A stretch of 64,000 nt of DNA from Rubrivivax sp. (GTDB taxonomy: Bacteria; Pseudomonadota; Gammaproteobacteria; Burkholderiales; Burkholderiaceae_C). The notes below the pieces were generated by a model. It was given only the letters and a program-made list of their open reading frames with translations, was not told the DNA's origin and searched no databases. Where the stretch lies: NCBI GenBank assembly GCA_016719535.1, contig JADJYX010000025.1, forward strand, positions 62,001 through 126,000, written 5' to 3'. This document shows positions 7,972 to 22,131 of the stretch, one piece after another (positions within the stretch are counted from its first letter, which is position 1; each line of letters begins with the position of its first letter). The translations under genes were made by a program, and so were the position numbers.

Positions 7972-8436
7972 TCAGCCCAGCGCGGCCACCACCTCGGGCG
8001 GTGCCTGCACCAGTTCGATCAGCACCCCCTCGCCCCCGATCGGACTTTCGTCGTTGCCCCGGGGGTGGATGAAGCAGATGTCGTGGCCGGCCGCGCCCCG
8101 GCGGATGCCGCCGGGCGCGAAGCGCACGCCCTGGGCGGTCATCCACTCGACGGCCTTCGCCAGGTCGTCGACCCACAGGCCGACATGGTTCAGCGGCGTG
8201 GCGTGCACGGCTGGCTTCTTCTCCGGGTCCAGCGGCTGCATCAGGTCGACCTCGACCGCGTGCGGGCCCTGGCCCAGCGCGCAGATGTCCTCGTCGACGT
8301 TTTCGCGCTCGCTGACAAACCGGCCTTTGACCTGCAGGCCCAGCATGTCGACCCACAGCGACTTCAGGCGCTGCTTGTCGGGGCCACCGATGGCGATCTG
8401 CTGGATGCCGAGAATGCGGAAGGGCTTGGTGCTCAT
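7972..8436 (-). CDS. VOC-family protein, methylmalonyl-CoA epimerase-like
   Basis: A 154-aa glyoxalase/VOC-fold protein. Paired beta-alpha-beta repeats are visible: ILGIQQIAIGG, then LNHVGLWVDDLAKAVEWM, then CFIHPRG, GVLIELVQAP. The second-half His (NHVGLWVDD) and the C-terminal Glu (VLIELVQ) match methylmalonyl-CoA epimerase metal ligands. The usual first His is Gln here (IQQIAI), which weakens a strict epimerase call. Epimerase converts (S)- to (R)-methylmalonyl-CoA, the step missing between PccAB and the mutase in this region, so the context supports it. The ATG at 8436 overlaps the stop of the preceding gene in an ATGA, two genes downstream of pccA. Confidence 0.72.
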   Translation of the reverse strand: MSTKPFRILGIQQIAIGGPDKQRLKSLWVDMLGLQVKGRFVSERENVDEDICALGQGPHAVEVDLMQPLDPEKKPAVHATPLNHVGLWVDDLAKAVEWMTAQGVRFAPGGIRRGAAGHDICFIHPRGNDESPIGGEGVLIELVQAPPEVVAALG

Positions 8437-9578
8437 GGGGTGTTCGCTCCAGGGAGGGGATGCAAATCGGGCCAGGCGCGGTGCAGCGCCTCGCGCAGCC
8501 GGGGCAGCGTCTGCTCCAGCAGCGGCAGGCCTTGCCAGCCGCGGTCGTCGGGACGGCGCCGGGCCAGCGCTTCGGCCGCCGTCGCCAGCGGCCGCGTGAG
8601 GAAGGCGTAGCGCTGCCGCAGGCCGTCGTCGCCCAGCAGTTCGAGAAAGCGCAGGTGCACGTACAGCGCGAACAGGTTCTTCGTGTGGTGCGAGCCGATA
8701 CTGGTGCCGCCGATGTGCGCGAAGGGCAGTCCGGCGCGGCTGCGCAGCACGCGCACGCGCAGGCCGCGGTCCAGTGCCAGGCCCAGCAGCAGGTGCAGGG
8801 TGTCGTGAAAACGCTGGTAGGGCTTGAACCAGGTTCCCGGCGGCAGGCCCAGGCGCGTGAATGCCGCTTGCGCTGCCGGCGGCGTGTGGCGCGCCATGCC
8901 GGCATCGATGCCGGTCTCTTGCATCAGCCTGCGCAGCGGTTCGGCATTCAGCACCAGCAGGTGCGTCAGCGGCAGCTCGAAGTTCAGGTGCGGGTGCCGG
9001 TCGGCAACCAGCGCCACCATGCATTCGTCGGGCGCCGGCATCAGGTGCCCGAGCAGGTCCGCGTCGAAGAGGTAGCAGTCGTGGTCGACGATGCCGAAGG
9101 GGCCGCGGTGGTGCTCGATCAGCAGGCTGATGACGTCGCCATGTTCGACGCTGGTGGCGGGCAGGCGGCGCAGCGTGAACAACGGCGCCTCGGGCAGGCG
9201 CCGGCGCAGCACCGCCAGCTCCCACGCGCGCGCACCGTTGGCCACCAGCACCAGCGGCACGCGCCCGCGCAACAGCGCCAGGCAAGGCAGCAGGAAGTGC
9301 AGCACCTGGGGCATCACCACCACATACAGGCGCGGGCGGTCGCTGGCCGGCAGATCGCGCTGAAAGCGCGCCAGCCGCGGCCCGTTGAGCCAGGGCCCGA
9401 ACAGCCGCCCGTTGATCGGCCTGGCCAGGCGCCGCCAGACGCGCAGCGCCACCGCCGCCGGCAGCTGCACGCCCAGCGCCGCGGCCCAGCCGAAGCCGCG
9501 CCGCCGCAGCGGGCGCAGCGCGTTGCGCAGGCTCCGCAGGTTGGCGCCCAGGCGCCGCACGAGGCCCGCCAGGCCCAT
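8433..9578 (-). CDS. Hypothetical protein, possible GT-A-type glycosyltransferase
   Basis: A 381-aa protein that I do not recognise at family level. The N-terminal 60 residues are very rich in Arg and Leu. A Rossmann-like stretch follows (RLYVVVMPQVLHFLLPCLALL, then VPLVLVANGARAWEL). A D-H-D acidic motif, GIVDHDCYLFDADLLGHL, resembles the DxD metal site of nucleotide-sugar transferases, and HIGGTSIGSHHTKN near residue 300 resembles a glycosyltransferase acceptor loop. No signal peptide or clear membrane segment is seen. It starts 5 bases after pccA and overlaps the epimerase-like gene by 4 bases. It is thus embedded in a propionyl-CoA operon with no obvious functional link. The glycosyltransferase reading is inference. 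Confidence 0.6.
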   Translation of the reverse strand: MGLAGLVRRLGANLRSLRNALRPLRRRGFGWAAALGVQLPAAVALRVWRRLARPINGRLFGPWLNGPRLARFQRDLPASDRPRLYVVVMPQVLHFLLPCLALLRGRVPLVLVANGARAWELAVLRRRLPEAPLFTLRRLPATSVEHGDVISLLIEHHRGPFGIVDHDCYLFDADLLGHLMPAPDECMVALVADRHPHLNFELPLTHLLVLNAEPLRRLMQETGIDAGMARHTPPAAQAAFTRLGLPPGTWFKPYQRFHDTLHLLLGLALDRGLRVRVLRSRAGLPFAHIGGTSIGSHHTKNLFALYVHLRFLELLGDDGLRQRYAFLTRPLATAAEALARRRPDDRGWQGLPLLEQTLPRLREALHRAWPDLHPLPGANTP

Positions 9579-9583
9579 GCCGG

Positions 9584-11581
<1,998 letters not shown>

Positions 11582-11611
<30 letters not shown>

Positions 11612-11774
11612 GTGCTTGCTCCGTCGGGTCGAAATCGCCTGCGTGCGCTGCGCGCACCAGGCACTTTGGCTTCGCCGCAACGGCCTTGCGGCCGTTGTCG
11701 CACCGATTGGCGATCAGGATCTTGTCAAACATGTGCTTGCTCCTTCGCGGCAAAGTCGCCTGCGTGCGCGGTGC
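11582..11774. repeat. Partial tandem duplication of the pccA 5' end and ribosome site
   Basis: A 41-bp block (11582-11622) covering the first codons, start and Shine-Dalgarno of pccA is repeated identically at 11703-11743, offset 121 bp. After 12 divergent bases, a further 13 bp match (11635-11647 and 11756-11768). Between the copies is an 8-bp-arm hairpin (11678-11697, loop TTGC). It looks like a local duplication that has since diverged. Confidence 0.85.
11604..11732 (-). CDS. Leader peptide frame created by the duplicated pccA start
   Basis: A 42-codon frame beginning in the second copy of the pccA start. It reads MFDKILIANR like PccA, then diverges (CDNGRKAVAAKP and onward), ending QAHV. 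It has its own AAGGAG Shine-Dalgarno, stronger than that of pccA. Its TGA (11604-11606) lies just inside pccA, so the two overlap by 8 bases (ATGTTTGA), the arrangement used for translational coupling. It may be a fortuitous relic of the duplication or a functional upstream frame setting PccA levels. No protein function is implied. Confidence 0.4.
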
Positions 11775-11803
11775 GCATCAGGTCGTGAGCGGTGGCCATG
11801 GTT

Positions 11804-12199
11804 TCAGGGCACCGGGGTCATCGACGCCGCCTTCACGGCGCCGGCGTCAAAGGTCATGGTGGTCGCGCAGCCGGCGGCAACGGCCATCCGCTCGATCAGC
11901 GCATCCGCAAAGTCGGCTCCGGCGCTGCGATAGCGGCTCAGGGCCTGGGTGACCAGATCCGCGCGATCCACCACCAGCTCCTTGCTCCGCAGCAGGCTCT
12001 CCAGGGCCGCCGCGACCTGTGCGCGGGCCAAGCCATAGCTGCCGGTCAGCACCCACACCAGTTCGACCACGGCCACCAACGGAACGAAGCCGGGTTCCTC
12101 TCCGGTGAAGGACTCGATCAGCTTCGTGGCACGCGCCGACTGTCGTGGGTCGTCCTGCATCATGTAGCGCACCAGTACGTTGGTGTCCAGGCCGATCAC
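11804..12199 (-). CDS. VapC-type PIN-domain toxin
   Basis: A 131-aa PIN-domain ribonuclease, the toxin of a type II toxin-antitoxin pair. The opening MIGLDTNVLVRYMMQDDP contains the first catalytic Asp (DTN). VELVWVLTGSYG supplies the conserved Glu, and ADFADALI gives the later acidic cluster, followed by TMTFDAGA. VapC toxins cleave specific RNAs, often tRNA or rRNA. Its ATG overlaps the stop of the AbrB-type antitoxin gene by 4 bases. The pair lies on the same strand between pccB and pccA. It is downstream of its antitoxin, the usual vapBC order. Confidence 0.88.
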   Translation of the reverse strand: MIGLDTNVLVRYMMQDDPRQSARATKLIESFTGEEPGFVPLVAVVELVWVLTGSYGLARAQVAAALESLLRSKELVVDRADLVTQALSRYRSAGADFADALIERMAVAAGCATTMTFDAGAVKAASMTPVP

Positions 12200-12492
12200 T
12201 TGGCACGCCCTCCGGTTGGCGCCGACCTGCTGCCAGCGCGGGCGGCGCGCAACCCGGCCGACGCGCCACGCTCTGCGATGGTCTGATTCATCTCCTCGAT
12301 CGAGACCGCGCGAGCCGGCTTGCCGAACATCCCCTTCAGTTCGCGCACCGAACGCGTGGCGGCCACGATCTCGAAGCGCCCCGGTTCGACCTGCACGAAC
12401 TCCAGGCGGTCGCCCGTCTGCACGTTCAGGCTGCGGCGCACGTCGGCCGGAATGGTGACCTGGCCTTTGCTGGTGAGTGTGGCGGTGGACAT
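12196..12492 (-). CDS. AbrB/SpoVT-family antitoxin of the VapC pair
   Basis: A 98-aa antitoxin with an N-terminal swapped-hairpin AbrB DNA-binding domain: MSTATLTSKGQVTIPADVRR, then LEFVQVEPGRFEIVAATRSV. The flexible C-terminal tail (KGMFGKPARAVSIEEMNQTI) would wrap and block the PIN toxin. An AbrB antitoxin normally represses its own operon together with the toxin. A GGAG Shine-Dalgarno precedes the ATG at 12492. The C-terminal 30 residues are basic and of low complexity, longer than in many relatives. The upstream 200 bases hold a palindromic repeat and the pccB stop. Confidence 0.88.
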   Translation of the reverse strand: MSTATLTSKGQVTIPADVRRSLNVQTGDRLEFVQVEPGRFEIVAATRSVRELKGMFGKPARAVSIEEMNQTIAERGASAGLRAARAGSRSAPTGGRAK

Positions 12493-12602
12493 CGGCTGTT
12501 CTCCTGTCTGTGCCTTACGTCATTGTAAGGAACCGAGCACCCCGAGACGCCCCGCCGCAGCGGTCTCCGGCGGCCGCCCACGGCCGCCGGTGTCTGGCTG
12601 AG

Positions 12603-12675
12603 TCAGCGCGCCGCAGGGATCCGGCTTTGCCGGTCCCGAGGACAACCCCTCGGGGGTCGGGCACGCGCGAGCGCC
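12603..12675. repeat. G+C-rich palindromic intergenic repeat, copy 1
   Basis: It contains the hairpin CCGGC-TTT-GCCGG followed by ACCCC-TC-GGGGGT. The same two-part plan occurs at 27012-27085 and 53078-53157 and, rearranged, at 20464-20520. This one lies between pccB and the antitoxin gene. It could act as an mRNA-stabilising hairpin or attenuator. Confidence 0.65.
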
Positions 12676-12701
12676 AGCGGGCAAGGGCACGGGGGCAACC
12701 G

Positions 12702-14234
<1,533 letters not shown>

Positions 14235-14251
14235 GGCGTTGGTCTCCTCGG

Positions 14252-15330
14252 TCAATCCATCAGGTCGAGCAGGCGGCGCGCGGCCACCGATGGCGCCAGG
14301 CGGCCCGCTCGAACCTCTTCGGTGATCGGCGGCAGTGCGTCCTGCACCGCCGGGTGGGTCTTGAATCGCTGCTGCAGGCCGGCCTCGATGCGTTCCCACA
14401 TCCAGGCCTGGTCCTGCCGGTGGCGGCGCGCGGCGAGGCGGCCGTTGGCCGTCTGCAGCGCGCGAAAACGCGCCACCGCGGCCCAGAAGGGATCCAGCCC
14501 CTGGACCTTGAGCGCGCTGATCTGCAGCACCTGCGCCTGCCACACCGTGTCGTCGTGGTGAGAGGTCTGGCCCCAGGCCCTGTCCCCCAGGTGCGCGCTT
14601 GGGGCGGCCCGGCGAGCGCTCGGGGTTGCCGTGCAGCCCGAACAGCCGCAGCGCGCTGGTGATCTGCGCCCGCGCCCGCGTGGCCGCCGCCTCGTCGAGG
14701 TCGGCCTTGTTGATGACCACCAGGTCGGCCAGCTCCATCACGCCCTTCTTGATGGCCTGCAGGTCGTCGCCGGCGTTGGGCAGCTGCAGCAGGCAGAAGC
14801 AATCGGTCATGCCCTGCACCGCGGTCTCGCTCTGGCCCACGCCCACGGTCTCGACGATGACGATGTCGAACCCGGCGGCCTCGCACACCAGCATCGACTC
14901 GCGCGTCTTCTCGGCCACGCCGCCCAGCGTGCCGCTGCTGGGGCTGGGACGGATATAGGCGCGTTCGTCCATGCCCAGCCCTTCCATGCGCGTCTTGTCG
15001 CCGAGGATGGAGCCGCCCGAGATCGTCGACGACGGGTCCACCGCCAGCACCGCCACGCGGTGGCCGCGTGCGATCAGGAACAGGCCCAGCGCCTCGATGA
15101 AAGTGCTCTTGCCCACGCCGGGCACGCCGCTGATGCCCAGCCGGAACGAACGCCCGCTGTGCGGCAGCAGCGCGTTCAGCAGCGCATCGGCGCGCGCGCG
15201 GTGGTCGGCCCGGGTCGACTCCAGCAGCGTGATGGTCTTGGCCACGGCGCGGCGCTGCGCCGGGACCGGGCGCGCCGACGATGGCGTCCAGCAGCGCCTG
15301 GTCGGACGGCGGCAGCGGATTCGGCATCAT
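14252..15330 (-). CDS. meaB: Methylmalonyl-CoA mutase-associated GTPase MeaB (ArgK family), frame broken twice
   Basis: G3E-family P-loop GTPase that protects and reloads the adenosylcobalamin mutase encoded just upstream. It has the P-loop GVPGVGKSTFIEALG, VLAVDPSSTISGGSILGDKTRM, IVETVGVGQSE and NKADLDEA. The C-terminal helical part is VQGLDPFWAAVARFR through RRLLDLMD. Reading is broken near 15255 (between LLDAIVGAPG and AVAKTITLLES) and near 14595 (between LFGLHGNP and HLGDRAWGQ). Each break is fixed by removing one base, giving 358 aa, close to family length. The ATG at 15330 overlaps the stop of the GNAT-fusion gene. Sequence errors are more likely than decay, because all functional motifs survive. 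Confidence 0.85.
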
Positions 15331-16187
15331 GGCCTTACCGCCCGCGGATCGTCCGCCGGGTCGAAGCGCGACAGCCCGGCAATGGCCCCGGGCCGGCGCC
15401 AGTCGGGGGGCGCTTCCAGCGTGGCCCAGTATTCCTCGAGCGCCGCGATGCACCCGTTCTCGACGCGCGCCACCGACGTGCAGAAGAAGCGATGCGGCGG
15501 GTGGTCCACGCGCACCAGCGACAGCACGCGGCCGTCTTCCAGCCGCTGCGCCTCCAGCAGGTGGATGGTCCAGCCTTCGGGGTAGCGCGCCTGCACGGCG
15601 ACGAAAGCCTCGGCACCGTCGAAGCGCTCGCCGCTGGTCCACCAGGTGACCTGCAGCTCGTCCTTCAGCAGGGCCCGCGCCGCGGCCCCGTCGCGCGACT
15701 GGATCGCCGACCACAGCGCGCGCACGGCGCGCACGCTGGGCACCAGCGGCTGGCGGCGGTAGTCGATGTCCCATTCGCCCTCGCCGACGGCCGCGAAGCC
15801 GTGCCGCAGGTAGAAGCGGTTGGCATCGCTGCCCTTGAGCGCCACCAGCTCGATCGGCAGCTGGCGCGCATCGGCATCGGCACAGAGGGCGGACAGCACC
15901 GCGTGGCCGATGCCCCGGCGCTGGAAATCCGGGTCGATGTACAGGTGGTCCAGCCGCAGCGCATGGCGCATCGTCTTCAGCACGACGAAGCCGACCCGCT
16001 GCCCGTCGACCACGATGTGCTGCGTGGCACCGGCATCAAAGCCGGCCGCGAGGCGCTCGCGCACGCGCTGCTCGTCGTAGCGACCCAGGCGCTGCAGGCT
16101 CTCGCGCATCGCGCGCAGGCGCAAGCCCAGCAAGGCCTCGAAGTCGTCGACCGAGGTCGGCTGCAGCGTGAAGGGCACGGCCGCCAT
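15327..16187 (-). CDS. GNAT N-acetyltransferase with C-terminal NTF2/SnoaL-like domain
   Basis: A 286-aa two-domain protein. Residues about 1-155 form a GNAT acetyltransferase, including HLYIDPDFQRRGIGHAVL, where RRGIG is the acetyl-CoA pyrophosphate loop, and RFYLRHGFAAVGE. Residues about 165-280 look like an NTF2/SnoaL-type cone fold (LWSAIQSRDGAAARALLKDE, VTWWTSGERFDGAEAFVAV, EEYWATLEAPPDWR). No substrate can be assigned. It is in the mutase-meaB operon: it starts 5 bases after the mutase stop and its own stop overlaps the meaB start. This tight coupling suggests a role with the B12 pathway or its acyl-CoAs, but that is inference. Confidence 0.8.
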   Translation of the reverse strand: MAAVPFTLQPTSVDDFEALLGLRLRAMRESLQRLGRYDEQRVRERLAAGFDAGATQHIVVDGQRVGFVVLKTMRHALRLDHLYIDPDFQRRGIGHAVLSALCADADARQLPIELVALKGSDANRFYLRHGFAAVGEGEWDIDYRRQPLVPSVRAVRALWSAIQSRDGAAARALLKDELQVTWWTSGERFDGAEAFVAVQARYPEGWTIHLLEAQRLEDGRVLSLVRVDHPPHRFFCTSVARVENGCIAALEEYWATLEAPPDWRRPGAIAGLSRFDPADDPRAVRP

Positions 16188-16192
16188 CGCGC

Positions 16193-18373
<2,181 letters not shown>

Positions 18374-18425
18374 CGTGGTCTCCTCGGTCGCCGGTTGGGC
18401 GGGGCCGGCATCGCGGCCGCCTGCT

Positions 18426-18452
18426 TGCCGATCGGCAGACATTATGCATAAT
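18426..18452. promoter_or_regulatory. Two adjacent 12-bp palindromes between the mutase gene and gntR
   Basis: TGCCGATCGGCA (18426-18437) and ATTATGCATAAT (18441-18452) are both perfect palindromes. They lie 3 bp apart in the divergent intergenic region. The second is strikingly A+T-rich for this genome and may overlap a promoter. One or both may be the operator of the GntR regulator at 18533; this is inferred. Confidence 0.55.
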
Positions 18453-18532
18453 TATGAATTCAAAACCAACGCCAAGCTGACACCTGCGGTTGGCGCCGAT
18501 GCCCGGCGCCAATCGCCCGCCCAAACACCCCC

Positions 18533-19192
18533 GTGGCTGCCCTCGAATCGCCCGCCGCCGCCCAGCGCCCGCTGTCGCCGCGCGCCCTCTACCAGGACGT
18601 GGCGGAACGCCTGCGCCAGCAGATCTTCACGCGCCAGCTCGAGCCCGGCAGCTGGATCGACGAGCTCAAGCTCTGCGCCGAATTCGGCATCAGCCGCACG
18701 CCGCTGCGCGAGGCGCTGAAGGTGCTGGCCGTCGAGGGCCTGGTGACGATGAAGGTGCGCCGCGGCGCCTACGTCACCGAGATGTCCCGCATCGACGTGG
18801 CCCAGGTCTACCACCTGATGGCGCTGCTGGAGTGCGACGCCGTCGGCGAGGTGGCACGCCACGCCACCGACGCACAGCTGGCCGAGCTGAAGGCCCTGCA
18901 TGAGCGGCTGGAGAAGCACTCGCGCCAGCGCGACGCCTTCTTCGCCACCAACGAGCAGTTCCACCTGCGCCTGCTCGAGATGGCCGGCAACCGCTGGCGC
19001 ACGCAGATCGTCACCGACCTGCGCAAGGTGATGAAGCTCAACCGCCACCATTCGCTGTTCAAGCAGGGCCGGCTGGCCGATTCGCTGGCCGAGCACCGCG
19101 CACTGATGCAGGCGCTGGAAGCACGCGACGCCCACCGCGCCACGCAGCTGATGCAGGCGCATTTCGACAACGGCCTCGAGGCGGCGGCCTGA
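18533..19192 (+). CDS. GntR-family (FCD domain) transcriptional regulator
   Basis: A 219-aa regulator with a winged-helix domain (LKLCAEFGISRTPLREALKVL, recognition helix SRTPLREAL). Residues about 95-215 form an FCD helical effector domain, including LLECDAVGEVARHATD, NEQFHLRLLEMAGN and LAEHRALMQALEARD. It reads from a GTG at 18533, directly before the AALESPAAAQRPLSPR leader. It is divergent from methylmalonyl-CoA mutase, so the propionyl-CoA operon is the best candidate target. FCD proteins often bind carboxylates through a His-rich metal site; H-L-R-L at the matching place supports that. The effector is unknown. It is followed by 100 bases before sucC. Confidence 0.87.
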   Translation: MAALESPAAAQRPLSPRALYQDVAERLRQQIFTRQLEPGSWIDELKLCAEFGISRTPLREALKVLAVEGLVTMKVRRGAYVTEMSRIDVAQVYHLMALLECDAVGEVARHATDAQLAELKALHERLEKHSRQRDAFFATNEQFHLRLLEMAGNRWRTQIVTDLRKVMKLNRHHSLFKQGRLADSLAEHRALMQALEARDAHRATQLMQAHFDNGLEAAA

Positions 19193-19293
19193 GCGGCCGC
19201 GTCGACAGGCTTCAGCTTCGGGTCAGACGACCGCGCTACCGTTTCGCCCGCACCGCATCCCGACCCCATCCTTCCCGAACGAGGACAGCCCCG

Positions 19294-20455
<1,162 letters not shown>

Positions 20456-20463
20456 ACCCAGTT

Positions 20464-20520
20464 CACCGCACCCGTCCCCTCGGGGGACCGGGTGCGGCAC
20501 TCCGCACCCGAGGGGTCACC
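20464..20520. repeat. G+C-rich palindromic intergenic repeat between sucC and sucD
   Basis: The core hairpin has perfect arms GGGTGCGG and CCGCACCC with loop CACT (20490-20509). It is nested in an outer stem CCCCTCG/CGAGGGG. The right outer arm, GAGGGG, is also the Shine-Dalgarno of sucD (start 20521), so folding could hide the ribosome site. Confidence 0.7.
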
Positions 20521-21414
20521 ATGTCAATCCTGATCAACAAAGACACCCGCGTCATCACGCAGGGCATCACCGGCAAGACGGGCCAGTTCCACACGCGCAT
20601 GTGCGTGGCCTATGCCCATGGCAAGAACTGCTTCGTGGCCGGCGTCAACCCGAAGAAGGCCGGCGAGGACTTCGAGGGCATCCCGATCTACGCCAGCGTG
20701 CAGGACGCCAAGGCGCAGACCGGTGCCACGGTGAGCGTGATCTACGTGCCGCCGGCCGGTGCCGCGGCCGCGATCTGGGAGGCGGTGCAGGCCGACCTGG
20801 ACCTGGCGATCTGCATCACCGAGGGCATCCCGATCAAGGACATGCTCGAAGTCAGAAACCGCATGAAGGCCAAGGAGGCCGCCGGTGGCAAGAAGACGCT
20901 GCTGCTGGGGCCGAACTGCCCGGGCACGATCACGCCCGAGGAGATCAAGATCGGCATCATGCCGGGGCACATCCACAGGAAGGGCCGCATCGGGGTGGTC
21001 AGCCGCAGCGGCACGCTGACCTACGAGGCGGTGGCGCAGCTGACCGAGATCGGCCTGGGCCAGAGCTCGGCGGTGGGCATCGGCGGTGATCCGATCAACG
21101 GCCTCAAGCACATCGACGTCATGCGGCTCTTCAACGACGACCCGGATACCGATGCGGTGGTGATGATCGGCGAGATCGGCGGCCCCGACGAGGCGCAAGC
21201 CGCGCGCTGGTGCAAGGCGAATATGAAAAAACCCGTGGTGGGCTTCATCGCCGGCGTGACGGCGCCCGCGGGCAAGCGCATGGGGCATGCCGGCGCGCTG
21301 ATCAGCGGCGGCGCCGATACGGCCGACGCCAAGCTGGCGATCATGGAGGAGTGCGGCTTCAAGGTCACGCGCAACCCCTCGGAGATGGGCCGGCTCATCA
21401 AGGGCCTGGTCTGA
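20521..21414 (+). CDS. sucD: Succinyl-CoA ligase alpha subunit
   Basis: A 297-aa alpha subunit carrying the CoA-binding Rossmann domain and the phosphohistidine. Signatures: MSILINKDTRVITQGITGKT (CoA domain), GVNPKKAG, YVPPAGAAAAI, CITEGIPI, LLGPNCPGTITPEE, SRSGTLTYEAV, VGIGGDPINGL and RMGHAGALISGG, with the active-site His near residue 256. It is complete and in frame. It is paired with sucC, 65 bases upstream, with a palindromic repeat between them. Together they convert the succinyl-CoA made by the neighbouring propionyl-CoA pathway to succinate. A strong hairpin follows the stop. Confidence 0.94.
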   Translation: MSILINKDTRVITQGITGKTGQFHTRMCVAYAHGKNCFVAGVNPKKAGEDFEGIPIYASVQDAKAQTGATVSVIYVPPAGAAAAIWEAVQADLDLAICITEGIPIKDMLEVRNRMKAKEAAGGKKTLLLGPNCPGTITPEEIKIGIMPGHIHRKGRIGVVSRSGTLTYEAVAQLTEIGLGQSSAVGIGGDPINGLKHIDVMRLFNDDPDTDAVVMIGEIGGPDEAQAARWCKANMKKPVVGFIAGVTAPAGKRMGHAGALISGGADTADAKLAIMEECGFKVTRNPSEMGRLIKGLV

Positions 21415-21455
21415 CAGGCCCGCGGCCGCAGGCCGCAGACCGCAGATCGACCAGC

Positions 21456-21480
21456 GGGCCCGCTTCAGGCGGGCCCTTGT
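21456..21480 (+). terminator. Probable terminator after sucD
   Basis: Perfect 8-bp arms GGGCCCGC and GCGGGCCC around a 5-base loop, followed by TTGT, 42 bases after the sucD stop. The short T run makes it a moderate intrinsic terminator. Confidence 0.65.
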
Positions 21481-21500
21481 CATGGGCCTTGTGCCCCATG

Positions 21501-21534
21501 AAAAAAGCCGGTGCGAGCCCACGCTCGAACCGGC
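21501..21534 (-). terminator. Intrinsic terminator of the small exported protein gene
   Basis: Read on the minus strand, the stem GCCGGT/ACCGGC continues through CGAGC/GCTCG with a short loop and is followed by six Ts. It lies about 50 bases after the stop of the 108-aa secreted protein gene. Confidence 0.8.
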
Positions 21535-21582
21535 CTTCGCCCCGGACGCCCCGATCGGGCCGCCCGGATCTGTAACCAGAAA

Positions 21583-21909
21583 TTACTTCTTCTTGGGGCC
21601 GGGCATCTGCTCGCCGCAGGGATCTTCGCCCGCCTTGTAGGCCTTGACCGCTTCGGCCTTGACGTCGGCGCGCTTGGCGGTCGACTTGCCCATGTCGGCC
21701 TGCGGCTTGTCGCAGGAAACACCGGCCTTCTTGGCCTCGGCCTTCACGGCCGCCTTGTCGACGGTCGAAGTCTTGCTGCCGGCCGACTTGGCCTGCGCGG
21801 GATCGGCTTCGCCGGTCACGGCGGGCTTGGCCGGAGCCTGTGCAAACGCCACCGACGAGGCCAGCAGGCCAGCGAGCAGGGAAGCCATCATCGTCTTGGA
21901 AGTCTTCAT
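21583..21909 (-). CDS. Small exported Lys/Ala-rich protein of unknown function
   Basis: A 108-aa protein with a clean Sec signal peptide (MKTSKTMMASLLAGLLASSV, cleavage after A-F-A near residue 23). The mature part is hydrophilic and rich in Lys and Ala (KAAVKAEAKKAGVSC, AKRADVKAEAVKAYKAG). It has two Cys residues, one in GVSCDKP and one in EDPCGEQMPG, which could form a disulfide, and ends GPKKK. I do not recognise a family. The ATG at 21909 has an AAGGA ribosome site. It has its own terminator and stands alone, about 220 bases from the next gene upstream. It is probably periplasmic. Confidence 0.75.
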   Translation of the reverse strand: MKTSKTMMASLLAGLLASSVAFAQAPAKPAVTGEADPAQAKSAGSKTSTVDKAAVKAEAKKAGVSCDKPQADMGKSTAKRADVKAEAVKAYKAGEDPCGEQMPGPKKK

Positions 21910-22131
21910 CGCTATCGTCCTTTTTTGAGGGGTTGAAACTCGTCTACTCCGGAGCACCGCACTGATGGAGCCTGGCTGATGTCGACTTCAACAGCTTCTC
22001 AGTGGCAACTCAATGCTAAGTAGTCGCAAGCCGCCAGAATTGACCTAAATCAGCTCAAAACGGCTTAGGGTGCCGGGTATGGTCTTCAACGCCGGAGCGT
22101 ACTTTCGGTTGACCCGCCACCACACCGCCCT

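Noticed and set aside
21583..22131. A larger coding region in the A+T-richer gap before the exported protein gene
   Set aside because: Short frames there (about 60-75 codons) have no ribosome site or domain, and the 222-base gap is better read as promoter region.
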